NCBI GenBank assembly: GCA_016795465.1
Contig: JAEUHK010000046.1
Span: 1 to 64,000 of the forward strand
From: Verrucomicrobiaceae bacterium
Lineage (GTDB): Bacteria; Verrucomicrobiota; Verrucomicrobiia; Verrucomicrobiales; Verrucomicrobiaceae
Reading direction: 5' to 3'
DNA length: 64,000 bases
Part shown: positions 8,305 through 17,230 of the stretch, piece by piece
Layout of the letters: each line of letters begins with the position of its first letter
Position numbering within the stretch: the stretch's first letter is position 1
Program-made: the position numbers and the translations under genes
Notes under the pieces: generated by a model
Told to the model about the DNA's origin: nothing
Database searches by the model: none
What the model saw: only the letters and a program-made list of their open reading frames with translations

Positions 8305-9824
8305 GCCTCCTTCTCGCTCTCACGCTCCCAAACCTCTCCCACGCCCAGTTTGCGCAAGAATGGGAGCCCGCGACGGAAACAGTCGTCGTTTACAATCCAA
8401 AGTTTCCAGGTTCTGAAGCCCTCGCGAAGCATTACGCGACCAAACGGAAAATACCGGCGGATCGCGTCATCGGGCTCGATTGCCCGGTGACGGACTCGAT
8501 GAGCCGCATGGAGTTCAACCAGCAACTGCGCGAGCCTTTGCGGAAGATCTTCGCGGCGAAGAAATGGTGGACGCTCGACACCGATGGCAAATCGGCATCC
8601 GCCGGCAGCGTGACGCACTCCAACATCCGCGTGCTCGCGCTCATGCGTGGTGTGCCTTTTCAAGTGCGGCGGGATCGTGATGCACCACCGCCGCAAAAAG
8701 AGGACGAGGCCAGTGTCGATGCCGAGCTCACGGTCCTCGCGATGAATGCCCCGCCGACGGAGGGAGCACTGAAAAACCCGTATTTCGGTGCCAGCGTGCG
8801 TTTGCCGCGCTTCACGAAGGCTCCTGGTCTCCTCCTCGTCGGCAGGCTCGATGGACCGAGCGATGACATCGTGCGCCGCATGATCGATGACGCGTTGTTT
8901 GCCGAGGAAAACGGGCTGCATGGCCGTGCCGTGATCGATCTCGCATTGAAGTCCGGCGGCTTTCAGGAAGGCGAAGACTGGCTCACGGCCTCCGCGGCCA
9001 CATTTCAGCGTCATGGCATCCCGCTTTACATCGACCGGCATGAGCTCGTCCTGCGTGATCACTGGCCGCTGCCAGACACGATCCTCTATTTCGGCTGGTA
9101 CACGATGGATGCCGCCGGCGCGGTGGCCTCGCCGGAGTTTCAATTCAAACGCGGTGCCGTGGCCTGCCACATCCACTCGTTCAGCGCCAGCGTGATGCGA
9201 GATCCAAAGCAGCACTGGACCGGCCCGCTGCTCGTGAAAGGCGCGGCGGCCACTTTTGGCAATGTGTTTGAACCTTACCTCTCGCTCACCGTACACTTTG
9301 ATCTGCTCAACAAACGTCTGCTGGAAGGTTTCACCATTGCGGAGGCCGCGTGGTCGGCCACGCCCGCACTTTCGTGGATGAGCGTCGTGATCGGCGATCC
9401 GCTCTACCGGCCCTTTGCGAAGACCGGCGGCTCATCGCTGGGCAGCGACGACGTGCGTGACTACCTTCTTTATCAAGGCGCGGCCCGTCGCTCGCCGCTC
9501 GATCCCGATGCGGCGATCAAAACGACCATCACCACGCTGGCGGAGCGACGCAAAAGCTCACGCCTGCTCGAATTCACCGGCCTGCTATCCGCGCTGCAAG
9601 GCAAGCACGCCGAGGCCATCGACCTCCTCGACCACGCCGAAGCCCTCGCCCCCACGCCCGCCGACCGCGTGCGACTCCGCCTGTACCGCGCCGAACTCTT
9701 CCGCCGCGATGCCAAGCCGCAAACCGCCGCCGATTTGCTCCGCGACCTCCTTTCCGACGACACCGTCCAAGCCGAGCCCGCCCGTGCCGCCGCCGAATCC
9801 CTGCTGCGTGATGTGGGCGGGTGA
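8265..9824 (+). CDS. TIGR03790 family secreted protein
   Basis: About 519 residues. The signal peptide begins at the Met at 8265 (MKCFRALWLVIRHCLLLALT, then PNLSHAQ); an ATG seven codons earlier (8244) is the alternative. The core matches the TIGR03790 family, described mainly from Verrucomicrobia/PVC genomes: VVYNPKFPGSEALAKHYA, IPADRVIGLDCP, the central ILYFGWYTMDAAGA and AVACHIHSFSA, and PALSWMSVVIGDPLYRPF. The C-terminal ~130 residues (from about 410) are helical and TPR-like. Function is unknown. It starts 28 bp after the MBL gene on the same strand, so the two are probably cotranscribed. Confidence 0.85.
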   Translation: MKCFRALWLVIRHCLLLALTLPNLSHAQFAQEWEPATETVVVYNPKFPGSEALAKHYATKRKIPADRVIGLDCPVTDSMSRMEFNQQLREPLRKIFAAKKWWTLDTDGKSASAGSVTHSNIRVLALMRGVPFQVRRDRDAPPPQKEDEASVDAELTVLAMNAPPTEGALKNPYFGASVRLPRFTKAPGLLLVGRLDGPSDDIVRRMIDDALFAEENGLHGRAVIDLALKSGGFQEGEDWLTASAATFQRHGIPLYIDRHELVLRDHWPLPDTILYFGWYTMDAAGAVASPEFQFKRGAVACHIHSFSASVMRDPKQHWTGPLLVKGAAATFGNVFEPYLSLTVHFDLLNKRLLEGFTIAEAAWSATPALSWMSVVIGDPLYRPFAKTGGSSLGSDDVRDYLLYQGAARRSPLDPDAAIKTTITTLAERRKSSRLLEFTGLLSALQGKHAEAIDLLDHAEALAPTPADRVRLRLYRAELFRRDAKPQTAADLLRDLLSDDTVQAEPARAAAESLLRDVGG

Positions 9825-9833
9825 CGCACTGGC

Positions 9834-9867
9834 AAAAAAAACCGCCGGATCGAGGTGATCCGGCGGT
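9834..9867 (-). terminator. Rho-independent terminator of the Gfo/Idh/MocA gene
   Basis: Stem of 11 bp (ACCGCCGGATC at 9841-9851, GATCCGGCGGT at 9857-9867) with a 5-base loop. On the minus strand it is followed by eight T's (the A-run at 9834-9841; its last base is also the end of the stem). It sits 19 bp past the minus-strand stop at 9887 and only 9 bp from the end of the convergent TIGR03790 gene. Confidence 0.85.
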
Positions 9868-9886
9868 GGTGAAGTGCGAGGAGCTT

Positions 9887-11317
9887 TTACGCGCCGAACT
9901 TGATCAGCGGGAAGGGATTCGCCTGGGGTTCCATGGCGTACTCGCGATCCTTGAACTGGCCGGCCTTCGGGAAGGGGTAGTTGCCATCTTTGTCGGCAAC
10001 GATGGGCGGAGGGCCATCCATAGTGAGGTTTTCCACGCCGGGGGAGAACTCGAAGGGGCTGTTGATGTAGTCTTCGTATGTGATCTTCTGGCCGGTGTGC
10101 GCCGCCCAGCGGCCCATGGCGGTGGTGACGCTCGATTTGATGCCGCGCTCGACTTCGTTGTATTCGGTGTCGTCGCTGATGGCCTTCACGAGGTCTTCCC
10201 ACTCGAGATCATAGGGGTTCGGCTCCGGCTGCTTGCCGCGCCAGAGGAGGTTCGCACGATTGGTGAAGTCCTGGCCTTTGAAGCTCATGGCCTTCGACGG
10301 GAAGTGGCCCGCGGTGGAGACGATGGCGCAGCCCTTCGTGCCATGCACCTGCGTGGCGAATTGCGTGTGCACATTGAGAGCTGTGCGGCCTTCGAGGTAA
10401 AGCTTCGCGCCGTCCTTGAAGGTGTACTCGCAGGAGTAGTGGTCGAAATTCTGGTCCACGTTGTCGCCACGGTCGCTGCGGCCGCCGCTGGCCTGCACCT
10501 CGACCGGCCAGTCGTTCTTCATCCAGCAGGCCTCGTCAATGTTGTGGATGTTGAAGTCGCTGAAGCCGCCGCCAGAAGCCCAGAGGAAGCTGTGGAAGTT
10601 TTTGATCTGCCAGAGCAGCTCGTTCGGATGCGCCTTCGGATCACGACGCGGCGTGAACACGCTGCCAATGATGCCCTGCATGCGGTAGGCACGCATGAGC
10701 AGCAGATCGCCGATTTCACCGTCCTGGATGCGGTTGAAGAGCTCACCACGGACGCGGCAGTGACGGCACATGAGGCCCACGCCGACCTTCAGGCCCTTCT
10801 TCTTCGCTTCTTCATTCAACGCGAGCAGGCGGCGGGCCGTCGGGCCGTCCGTGCAGATCGGCTTTTCCATGAAAACGTTCACGCCCTTCTCGATGGCATA
10901 CTTGTAATGCACCCAGCGGAAGGCCACCGGCGTGGTGAAGATGGCCACGTCACCTTTGCGCAGCGTGTCGATGGCGTTCTTGTAAGCGTCGAAGCCGATG
11001 AACTTGGTGTCCTCGGACACGGACATGCGGTCCGGGTGCTTCTTGGTGAGGTTTTCAAAGCTCGCATCGAGGCGGTCCTTCATCACATCGGCCATCGCCA
11101 CGAGGCGCGGCATGCGCTGCTTCACCGTCATCGCGTTGCTGGCCGCGCCCGTGCCGCGACCACCGCAGCCGATGAGCGCCGCGCGGATTTCATCACTGCC
11201 CGCGGCGTGTACATACGGGATGCTGATTCCGGAGAGCACCGAAAGGCCCGCGGTGGCCTTGGTGGCAGTTTTCAAAAAGTCACGACGGGAGGTGTTTTCG
11301 ACGATGGGTGAGTTCAT
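9887..11317 (-). CDS. Gfo/Idh/MocA family oxidoreductase, Tat-exported
   Basis: 476 residues. A twin-arginine leader (NTSRRDFLKTATKATAGL, arginines 11-12) precedes a Rossmann NAD(P)-binding fold with GCGGRGTG at about 50-57. The conserved EKPIC motif of the family is present, followed by the C-terminal alpha/beta substrate domain (FHSFLWASGGGFSDFNIHN). The length and the leader match the large periplasmic Gfo/Idh/MocA proteins of PVC bacteria, thought to act on sugars or cyclitols (family knowledge; substrate unknown). It lies downstream of ilvC on the same strand but behind the ilvC terminator, so it is probably transcribed separately. Confidence 0.93.
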   Translation of the reverse strand: MNSPIVENTSRRDFLKTATKATAGLSVLSGISIPYVHAAGSDEIRAALIGCGGRGTGAASNAMTVKQRMPRLVAMADVMKDRLDASFENLTKKHPDRMSVSEDTKFIGFDAYKNAIDTLRKGDVAIFTTPVAFRWVHYKYAIEKGVNVFMEKPICTDGPTARRLLALNEEAKKKGLKVGVGLMCRHCRVRGELFNRIQDGEIGDLLLMRAYRMQGIIGSVFTPRRDPKAHPNELLWQIKNFHSFLWASGGGFSDFNIHNIDEACWMKNDWPVEVQASGGRSDRGDNVDQNFDHYSCEYTFKDGAKLYLEGRTALNVHTQFATQVHGTKGCAIVSTAGHFPSKAMSFKGQDFTNRANLLWRGKQPEPNPYDLEWEDLVKAISDDTEYNEVERGIKSSVTTAMGRWAAHTGQKITYEDYINSPFEFSPGVENLTMDGPPPIVADKDGNYPFPKAGQFKDREYAMEPQANPFPLIKFGA

Positions 11318-11428
11318 GGGCTGGAATTAACGAGATTGGAGATGCGAAGTTTACGCAGGATGCGGTGGCGTGGTCAAGGATTCGTCAGAAGGGTCAAGAG
11401 GTGGTCAAAAGGACGCAAAAGCAGCGCT

Positions 11429-11513
11429 GGAGGGCCGGATTGCATTCCGGCCGATGCCGAGGTGCGGAGACGAAAGACCGGCCAAATGGGCGGGAATACA
11501 ATCCCGCCCTCCA
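11429..11513. repeat. Nested inverted repeat (REP-like)
   Basis: Two hairpin-forming 24-25-bp arms face each other: GGAGGGCCGGATTGCATTCC (11429-11448, continuing GGCC) and its approximate complement GGGCGGGAATACAATCCCGC (11489-11508, continuing CCTCC). Each arm is itself a palindrome (GGCCGGAatGCATTCCGGCC-like; GGGCGGGAT/ATCCCGCCC). The element sits between ilvC and the Gfo/Idh/MocA gene. The structure is that of a repetitive extragenic palindrome pair; copy number elsewhere cannot be judged here. Confidence 0.6.
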
Positions 11514-11547
11514 AAATAAAAAACGCGGACCGTTTCCGGTCCGCGTT
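11512..11547 (-). terminator. Rho-independent terminator of ilvC
   Basis: An 11-bp stem (AACGCGGACCG at 11522-11532, CGGTCCGCGTT at 11537-11547) with a TTTC loop. On the minus strand it is followed by a T-rich tract (the A-rich AAAATAAAAA before the stem on the plus strand). It lies 24 bp past the ilvC stop. Confidence 0.8.
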
Positions 11548-11571
11548 GTGAGGGGTCGCTGGGGATGCCGA

Positions 11572-12600
11572 TCACGCGTAGCTGGCCTGCGCGCCTTTGA
11601 TGTCGCGCTTCTTGATCCAGGGCATGAGGCTGCGGAGGCGGGCGCCGGTCTTTTCGATCGGGTGCTTCTCGCCAGCTTTGAGCAGCTTGTTGAAGGTCTT
11701 GTAACCGGTTTCGGTCTCCTTGATCCATTCCTTGGCGAATTTGCCGGTCTGGATGTCCTTGAGAGCGGCTTTCATGCGCTTCTTGACGGACTTGTCGATG
11801 ATCTTCGGTCCGACTTTGACGTCGCCCCACTTGGCGGTCTCCGAGATGGAGAAGCGCATGCCGGCGATGCCGGACTCGTTCATGAGGTCCACGATGAGCT
11901 TCAGTTCGTGCAAGCACTCGAAGTAGGCCATCTCGGGGCTGTAGCCAGCCTCGGTGAGCACTTCAAAGCCGGCCTGGACGAGGGCGCTGGCACCACCGCA
12001 AAGGACGGTCTGCTCGCCGAAGAGGTCGGTTTCGGTTTCTTCCTTGAAGGTGGTCTCGATGACGCCGCCGCGGGTGCCGCCGATGCCGTGCGCCCAGGCG
12101 AGAGCGATCTTCTTGGCCTGCTTGTCGGCGTTCTGATGGATGGCGATCAAAGAGGGGACGCCTTTGCCTTCGGTGTACTGGCGGCGGACAATGTGGCCGG
12201 GGCCTTTCGGGGCCACCATGATCACGTTCACGTCCTTCGGCGGGACGACAGTCTTGTAGAGAATGGCGAAGCCGTGGGAGAAGAGCAGCGTTTTGCCCTT
12301 GGTGAGGTTCGGGGCGATGTCCTTCTTGTACACGCCGCCGATCTTGGTGTCCGGCACAGCGACGAAGATCACGTCGGCAGCTTTCACCGCATCAGCGGTG
12401 TCCATGACCTTGAGGCCCTTTTCTTCAGCCACCGCGCGGCTCTTGGAGCCGGGGTAAAGGCCGATGACGACTTTGACGCCGCTCTCCTTGAGGTTCAGGG
12501 CGTGGGCGTGGCCTTGGGAGCCGAAGCCGATGACAGCGCAAGTCTTGCCTTTGAGGGGGGCGAGGCTCGCGTCTTTTTCAGTGTAGATTTTGGCGGGCAT
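11572..12600 (-). CDS. ilvC: Ketol-acid reductoisomerase
   Basis: 342 residues, the length of class I enzymes. It catalyses the NADPH- and Mg-dependent isomeroreduction of 2-acetolactate or 2-aceto-2-hydroxybutyrate in valine/isoleucine synthesis. The Rossmann motif [17 protein letters not shown] is at about 25-41. The catalytic domain contains [20 protein letters not shown], the metal/knot motif [14 protein letters not shown], and [18 protein letters not shown]. The start is the ATG at 12598-12600 ([13 protein letters not shown]); the frame stays open far upstream but the extra residues are not family-like. No other ilv or leu gene is adjacent. A terminator follows. Confidence 0.97.
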   Translation of the reverse strand: MPAKIYTEKDASLAPLKGKTCAVIGFGSQGHAHALNLKESGVKVVIGLYPGSKSRAVAEEKGLKVMDTADAVKAADVIFVAVPDTKIGGVYKKDIAPNLTKGKTLLFSHGFAILYKTVVPPKDVNVIMVAPKGPGHIVRRQYTEGKGVPSLIAIHQNADKQAKKIALAWAHGIGGTRGGVIETTFKEETETDLFGEQTVLCGGASALVQAGFEVLTEAGYSPEMAYFECLHELKLIVDLMNESGIAGMRFSISETAKWGDVKVGPKIIDKSVKKRMKAALKDIQTGKFAKEWIKETETGYKTFNKLLKAGEKHPIEKTGARLRSLMPWIKKRDIKGAQASYA

Positions 12601-12721
12601 TAGTGTGGTCTGGTTTAAGGGGCGGCGATAGTGGTTCATGGCCCCCGAGGGGTCAAACGGCTTTTTCCCGGCCCGGAAGCCGGACAAATCGGGACTGCGA
12701 GGTCCGTTTGATGCCGCTCCT

Positions 12722-13966
12722 ATGATCAAACGCCTTCTTTTTGTCCCGCTCGCCCTCGCCTCCGCCGCCCTGCATGCCGCCGATTGGACGGAGTTTCGCG
12801 GCCCTGGTGCGCAGGGCCATTCCGATGCCACCGGCCTGCCGCTGACGTGGAGCCCCACCTCGCACATCGCGTGGAAAGCCGCCGTCGCAGGCGTGGGCTG
12901 GTCCTCGCCGGTGGTTGTGGGCGACCGCATCTTTTTGACGAGCGCCGTCTCTCTCAGCGGCAAAGAGGAAGCCACCGCCGATCGCTCGCTGCGGGCCCTC
13001 GCCCTCGATGCAGCCACCGGCAAGACCGTGTGGGACGTGGAGCTTTTCCAGGCGAAATCCCCGCGAGCCCATCGCAAGAACAGCCACGCCAGCCCCACGC
13101 CCGTTTACGAAGATGGCAAGCTCTACATCCACTTCGGCCATCTCGGCACCGCATGCCTGAATGCCGCGAATGGCCAGACCGCATGGGCCACGCAAGCCTT
13201 TGCCTACTCGCCCGTGCATGGGAATGGCAGCAGTCCGGTGCTCTTTGAAGACCTGCTCATCTTCTCCGCCGATGCCGAAACGGAGCCGAAGGTCATCGCG
13301 CTCGACAAGACTACCGGCCAGCAGCGCTGGGCCTTTGCCCGCCAGTCCGATGCGAAGAAGAAATTCTCCTTCTGCACGCCATTGATCATCGACGTGAACG
13401 GCCAGAAGCAGCTCATCACACCCGGCAGCGGCGTCGTGAACGCCCTCAATCCAAAGACCGGCGAGGAAATCTGGCGCTGCTACTACGACCAGGGTTACAG
13501 CGTCGTGCCGCGCCCGGTTTATGCCCACGGCATGATCTTCCTCTCCAGCGGCTATGACAAGCCGGTGCTGTATGCCATCAAGGTGGACGGCAAAGGCGAT
13601 GTCACCGCCACGCACATCGCGTGGAAGATCGAGAAGGCCGCGCCGCACAATCCCAGCATGGCCGTCATCGGCGATGAACTCTACTTCGTGGCCGACAACG
13701 GCATCCTGAGCTGCGTCGATGCGAAAAGCGGGCAGGTACATTACTCCGAACGCTGCACCGGCCCCATCTCCGCCTCGCTGCTGGCCGCCGATGGCAAACT
13801 GTATCTGCAGGATGAAAAGGGCCTCGGCGTCGTCGTGAAGCCCGGCAAGCAATTCCAAATCCTCGCGCAAAACGATCTCGCCGAACGCAGCCTCGCCTCG
13901 TATGCGGTCATCGGGTCAGATCTCCTCATCCGCACGGAGGGGAACCTGTATCGGATCAAGAAGTGA
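12722..13966 (+). CDS. Secreted PQQ-binding-like beta-propeller protein
   Basis: 414 residues from the ATG at 12722, chosen because it begins a signal peptide ([20 protein letters not shown]). The mature protein opens [11 protein letters not shown], the usual start of PVC PQQ-like proteins. It contains repeated propeller blades with W-docking motifs ([39 protein letters not shown]). No dehydrogenase metal or disulfide signature is visible, so it is probably a structural or BamB-like propeller rather than a quinoprotein dehydrogenase. A paralogue with the same architecture lies at 26761-28068. A small membrane-protein gene starts 7 bp after the stop. Confidence 0.9.
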   Translation: MIKRLLFVPLALASAALHAADWTEFRGPGAQGHSDATGLPLTWSPTSHIAWKAAVAGVGWSSPVVVGDRIFLTSAVSLSGKEEATADRSLRALALDAATGKTVWDVELFQAKSPRAHRKNSHASPTPVYEDGKLYIHFGHLGTACLNAANGQTAWATQAFAYSPVHGNGSSPVLFEDLLIFSADAETEPKVIALDKTTGQQRWAFARQSDAKKKFSFCTPLIIDVNGQKQLITPGSGVVNALNPKTGEEIWRCYYDQGYSVVPRPVYAHGMIFLSSGYDKPVLYAIKVDGKGDVTATHIAWKIEKAAPHNPSMAVIGDELYFVADNGILSCVDAKSGQVHYSERCTGPISASLLAADGKLYLQDEKGLGVVVKPGKQFQILAQNDLAERSLASYAVIGSDLLIRTEGNLYRIKK

Positions 13967-13973
13967 CCGCCTC

Positions 13974-14198
13974 ATGCCTCTCGACTCCAGCATCGTCGAA
14001 TTCTTCATCCGCATCGGCGCGGCCTTGCTGGAGCTGTGCGGGATCATTCACGGTGCGCAGGAGGACATGACCACCGGTTCGCGTCTCGGTGAGTCGAGGA
14101 TGGACCGCGAGAGCAGGCAGTGGTTCCGACGCCTCACGATCGTCGTTTCGTGCGTCACTCTCGCGCTGCTGATCGTGTGGGCGGTGATGGAGTGGTGA
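13974..14198 (+). CDS. Small membrane protein
   Basis: 74 residues from the ATG at 13974, 7 bp behind the PQQ propeller gene and probably cotranscribed. Residues 1-30 are amphipathic (FFIRIGAALLELCGIIHGAQ). The C-terminal ~21 residues (LTIVVSCVTLALLIVWAVME) form a transmembrane helix preceded by arginines, predicting a single-pass anchor. I do not recognise a family. Confidence 0.6.
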   Translation: MPLDSSIVEFFIRIGAALLELCGIIHGAQEDMTTGSRLGESRMDRESRQWFRRLTIVVSCVTLALLIVWAVMEW

Positions 14199-14215
14199 TG
14201 GAGTGGTGAGTTTGA

Positions 14216-15097
14216 TCAAGCCTCGATGAAGCGCTGCAACGCCTCGCGGGCCTTCAACGCCTCGCGCCACGGCCTCGGAATCGCTTCGAGGCCGTGCGCA
14301 GCGCCGAGCAGCATGCCGAGGACCAGCGCACGAGCGCAGTTGTCGCCGCCGGCCATGGCGTTCTCGATGCTGGCGAGCTCGAAATCATGCCCGTGATGCT
14401 TCACCAGCCACAAAACGGCCGGAAGAGCCTGCGGGATGGGACAGGCACGACCGAGCTTGCCGATGGCATCGGGACCTTGAGCGGCCTCCGCGGCTTCGAG
14501 AGCCCATTTCGGAGCCGTTTGAGCGATCACCTCCGAAAGCTCCGCGCCATGCAAAAGCCGGTGCGAGGCACGGGCGAGGAATTCGGCGCACGCGATGGTC
14601 TCCGGCGAGCGATGTGTGAGGATCGTTTGCTCGATCGCAGCCGCCACGGCCTCTGATTCGGGCTTCTCGGCAAAAAACGCCATCAGCGGAGCGATGCGGG
14701 CCGGACCCGCGAGCTCATCCGAGGCCGCGCCGCTCGTCACGGGCGTGGCACCGGCTTGCAGATTCGCCAGCGTGCCCTTCGTGGCCTTGTCCACATAGTC
14801 ATCGTAGGCCGGCCACATCGCCTGCCAGTCCGTGAGGAAGGCCGCGGCATCCCAGCGGCGCTCGCGTTGAAGAAAGGCCAGCAGCCGTAGCGCCTGATCA
14901 CCGGCGTGGCCCTGCTCGCCAGCTTGTTTGCGAGGATGATACGATTCCGCGCCGGGAGCTTGGTAGCCGGTCACCCGCCCGTGACGACGCACGATGACCT
15001 CTGAATCATAAATCCAGTGCACACCGAGCGAGAGGGCTTCAGCGATGAAACTGCCATGCAGCATGCCTGCGACGCGAGAGGAGAAATCCGGGACCAT
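14216..15097 (-). CDS. ADP-ribosylglycohydrolase family protein
   Basis: About 293 residues from the second Met (MVPDFSSRVAGML); the frame opens seven codons earlier. All-helical ADP-ribosylglycohydrolase/J1-crystallin fold. The N-terminal VAGMLHGSFIAEALSLGVHWIYD and the C-terminal AMAGGDNCARALVLGMLLGAA correspond to the two Mg-binding segments of the family (usually GD(A/S)..G and GGD.D..a). Here the first acidic cluster is altered (HGSFIAEALS in place of GDALG). The residual acidic residues may or may not support hydrolysis of ADP-ribose conjugates. It converges on the small membrane gene and diverges from the flavoprotein gene. Confidence 0.82.
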   Translation of the reverse strand: MVPDFSSRVAGMLHGSFIAEALSLGVHWIYDSEVIVRRHGRVTGYQAPGAESYHPRKQAGEQGHAGDQALRLLAFLQRERRWDAAAFLTDWQAMWPAYDDYVDKATKGTLANLQAGATPVTSGAASDELAGPARIAPLMAFFAEKPESEAVAAAIEQTILTHRSPETIACAEFLARASHRLLHGAELSEVIAQTAPKWALEAAEAAQGPDAIGKLGRACPIPQALPAVLWLVKHHGHDFELASIENAMAGGDNCARALVLGMLLGAAHGLEAIPRPWREALKAREALQRFIEA

Positions 15098-15202
15098 GCC
15101 GCGGACGTAGCCCTGCACGCCACGACTCGCAAGCCATGCGCAGCACTTCGCATTTCCGCCCTTGCCGCGGCGGCTAAAAAGAGCACTTCATCCACCATTC
15201 CC

Positions 15203-16456
15203 ATGCAAACCGATTACGATGCCATCATCATTGGCGGCGGCCCCGCCGGAGCCACGGCGGCCATGACGCTGCGCCAGGCCGGCCGGAAGGTGCTCGTGCT
15301 CGAAAAGGAGAAGTTTCCGCGCTTTCACATCGGCGAGTCCCTGCTGCCCTACAACCGCCCCATCTTCGACGAGCTCGGCGTGTGGGACAAAATCCAATCC
15401 GCAGGCTTCATGCGGAAACGCGGGGCGCAGTTCTGGATGGGCGATGGCTCGATGCACACGCGGCTGAATTTCTCCCGCGGCTCCTTCACCGAGTTCCCCG
15501 AGGCCATCCAGGTCGAGAGGGCCAAATTTGACGACATCCTGCTGCGTCATGCCGAGCAGCTCGGTGCCGAGGTGCGTGAGGAAACGCTCGTCACGAGCCA
15601 TCAGGTCACCCAGGACCGCGTCACCATCCGTGTGAAAGCCAAGGACGGCAGCGAGCAGGAGGTCAGCGCGGCCTTCCTCGTCGATGCCAGCGGCCTGAAC
15701 AACTTCACCGCCAACCGCGAGAAGCTCCGCGAGTATTACCCCGGCCACAAAAAGATCGCCATCTTCGGCCATTACAGCGGCGTGCTCATGACCGAGGGCG
15801 AGGAGAAAGGCGACATCCTCATCGTGCGGCGGAAAAACTCGTGGTTCTGGATGATCCCGCTCGCGGATGACAAGGTCAGCGTGGGCCTCGTGCTCGATTT
15901 GAATGACTTCAAAGAGCTCAAGCAGGAGCCGCAGGCCGTGTTTGATGAGGCCGTAGCCACCACCGCCGCCGTGCGTGACCGCATGATGAACGCCCAGGCG
16001 ATCACGCAGGGCCATGTGCTGAGCGATTTTTCCTACACGAACAAGAAGCTCGTCTCCGACCGCGTCGTTCGTGTGGGCGATGCCGCGGGCTTCATCGATC
16101 CCATCTTCTCCAGCGGCGTGATGCTGGCCATGCACAGTGCTCAAAAGGGTGCCCGCGTGGTGGATGAAGCGCTGAAGGCCGGACGCACGATGACCTTTGC
16201 CATGAAGCGCTACGAATGGAGCACGCGGAAGCACGTGGGCCGCTTCTGGCAGTTCATCGAGAAGTTTTACACGAAGCACTTCGCGCAGCTCTTTTTCCAG
16301 CCCAGCAACAAGTTCCGCATGGTCTGCGCCATCAACTGCGTGCTCGCCGGGCGGCCTGAAATGAACTTCGCCACCTGGTGGCGGCTGAAGTTTTTCTTCG
16401 GCCTCGTGTGGATCCAGAAGCGCTTCGCCCTCGCGAAGCCCATCGAGATCGGTTGA
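15203..16456 (+). CDS. FAD-dependent oxidoreductase, flavin halogenase-like
   Basis: 417 residues from the ATG at 15203. The N-terminal FAD-binding GGGPAG is at 11-16, followed by LEKEKFPRFHIGESLLP, typical of the tryptophan-halogenase/geranylgeranyl-reductase group. The flavin-halogenase signature W-x-W-x-I-P is present as WFWMIP (214-219), and the second FAD motif is VVRVGDAAGFIDPIFSSGV. These features favour the FADH2-dependent halogenase branch (inference). No flavin reductase, PKS or NRPS gene is nearby to show a product. The ORF continues upstream of this Met but with implausible residues. A 6-bp palindrome (16447-16464) spans its stop and that of the convergent monophosphatase gene. 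Confidence 0.88.
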   Translation: MQTDYDAIIIGGGPAGATAAMTLRQAGRKVLVLEKEKFPRFHIGESLLPYNRPIFDELGVWDKIQSAGFMRKRGAQFWMGDGSMHTRLNFSRGSFTEFPEAIQVERAKFDDILLRHAEQLGAEVREETLVTSHQVTQDRVTIRVKAKDGSEQEVSAAFLVDASGLNNFTANREKLREYYPGHKKIAIFGHYSGVLMTEGEEKGDILIVRRKNSWFWMIPLADDKVSVGLVLDLNDFKELKQEPQAVFDEAVATTAAVRDRMMNAQAITQGHVLSDFSYTNKKLVSDRVVRVGDAAGFIDPIFSSGVMLAMHSAQKGARVVDEALKAGRTMTFAMKRYEWSTRKHVGRFWQFIEKFYTKHFAQLFFQPSNKFRMVCAINCVLAGRPEMNFATWWRLKFFFGLVWIQKRFALAKPIEIG

Positions 16457-16464
16457 TACCGATC
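16447..16464. other. Palindrome spanning two convergent stop codons
   Basis: GATCGG (16447-16452), TTGATA loop, CCGATC (16459-16464). It covers the plus-strand TGA at 16454-16456 and reaches into the minus-strand TGA at 16463-16465. It is a short hairpin without a T-tract; it could help stop converging transcripts, but the stem is only 6 bp. Confidence 0.35.
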
Positions 16465-17230
16465 ACAGATAGCTCTCGATGCCGAGCTTGCCGTTCGTGG
16501 CGCAGATAAACATCGTGCCGGGCTTCGTCGTGCTCGGTTTGGTCATCACCTTGCCGCCGCCGCATTCGACCATGAGCTGGCCTGCGGCGATGTCCCACAG
16601 GCTGATCTGCTCCTCGACATACGCATCGAGGCGACCGCAGGCGATGTAGGCCATCGCCAGCGCGGCGCTGCCCAGCATGCGGGTCTTGCGCACCTCGTAG
16701 GCGATGCGCTTGTATCGCTCAAAGCCCAGGTCGAGCGCCTCCTTGCTCTTCGAAAAGCCCACCGTCACCACCGCCTCGCGCATCTCGGCGCGGTCGCTGC
16801 ACTTCACCGGCTTGCCATTCAGCAACGTCGTGCCGCCGGCCATCACGGTGAAGGTTTCCTTCTGCATCGGGTCAAAGATCACGCCGATGAGCAGCTTCTT
16901 CGTGTCCCGCTCGCGGGCGGCGATGGACACGCAGAAGTGCGGGATGCCGAAGAAGTAATTCACCGTGCCGTCAATCGGGTCCACGATCCACTCGATGGGA
17001 CCGTCGCCGCCGGTGTCGCCGCCTTCCTCGCCGAGGATCGCGTGCTCGGGAAACTTCGCCAGGATCATCGCCGTGATCAGCTTCTGGCTGCGCACATCCA
17101 GCTCCAGCTTGATGTCATGCCGCTGCATCTCATTCACCGTGAGTTCGGAGCCAAAATTCGTCTGGATGAGTTCACCCGCGGCATGCGCGGCTTCAGTGGC
17201 GGTGGCGAGGAGGGCTTGGAGGTCGTTCAC
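16463..17230 (-). CDS. suhB: Inositol monophosphatase family protein
   Basis: 255 residues with a GTG start (17228-17230). Mg-dependent sugar phosphatase fold with the metal-binding LGEEGGD (67-72), the signature WIVDPIDGTVNYFFG (81-95; D84 and D87) and the C-terminal WDIAAGQLMVECGG. It would hydrolyse myo-inositol-1-phosphate or a similar sugar phosphate; substrate specificity cannot be read from the sequence. The GTG overlaps the stop codon of coaB by four bases (GTGA), implying translational coupling. SuhB-type and CysQ-type enzymes share these motifs, so the symbol is tentative. Confidence 0.92.
   Translation of the reverse strand: MNDLQALLATATEAAHAAGELIQTNFGSELTVNEMQRHDIKLELDVRSQKLITAMILAKFPEHAILGEEGGDTGGDGPIEWIVDPIDGTVNYFFGIPHFCVSIAARERDTKKLLIGVIFDPMQKETFTVMAGGTTLLNGKPVKCSDRAEMREAVVTVGFSKSKEALDLGFERYKRIAYEVRKTRMLGSAALAMAYIACGRLDAYVEEQISLWDIAAGQLMVECGGGKVMTKPSTTKPGTMFICATNGKLGIESYL

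Noticed and set aside
9821..11311. 496-codon plus-strand frame
   Set aside because: Antisense shadow of the Gfo/Idh/MocA gene; no domain resemblance.
12601..13098. Upstream extension of ilvC to give a 508-residue protein
   Set aside because: The added residues are arginine/serine-rich and overlap the divergent PQQ gene; the 342-residue form matches class I enzymes.
15203..16456. Natural-product cluster around the halogenase-like gene
   Set aside because: No PKS, NRPS, terpene or RiPP genes in the neighbourhood.
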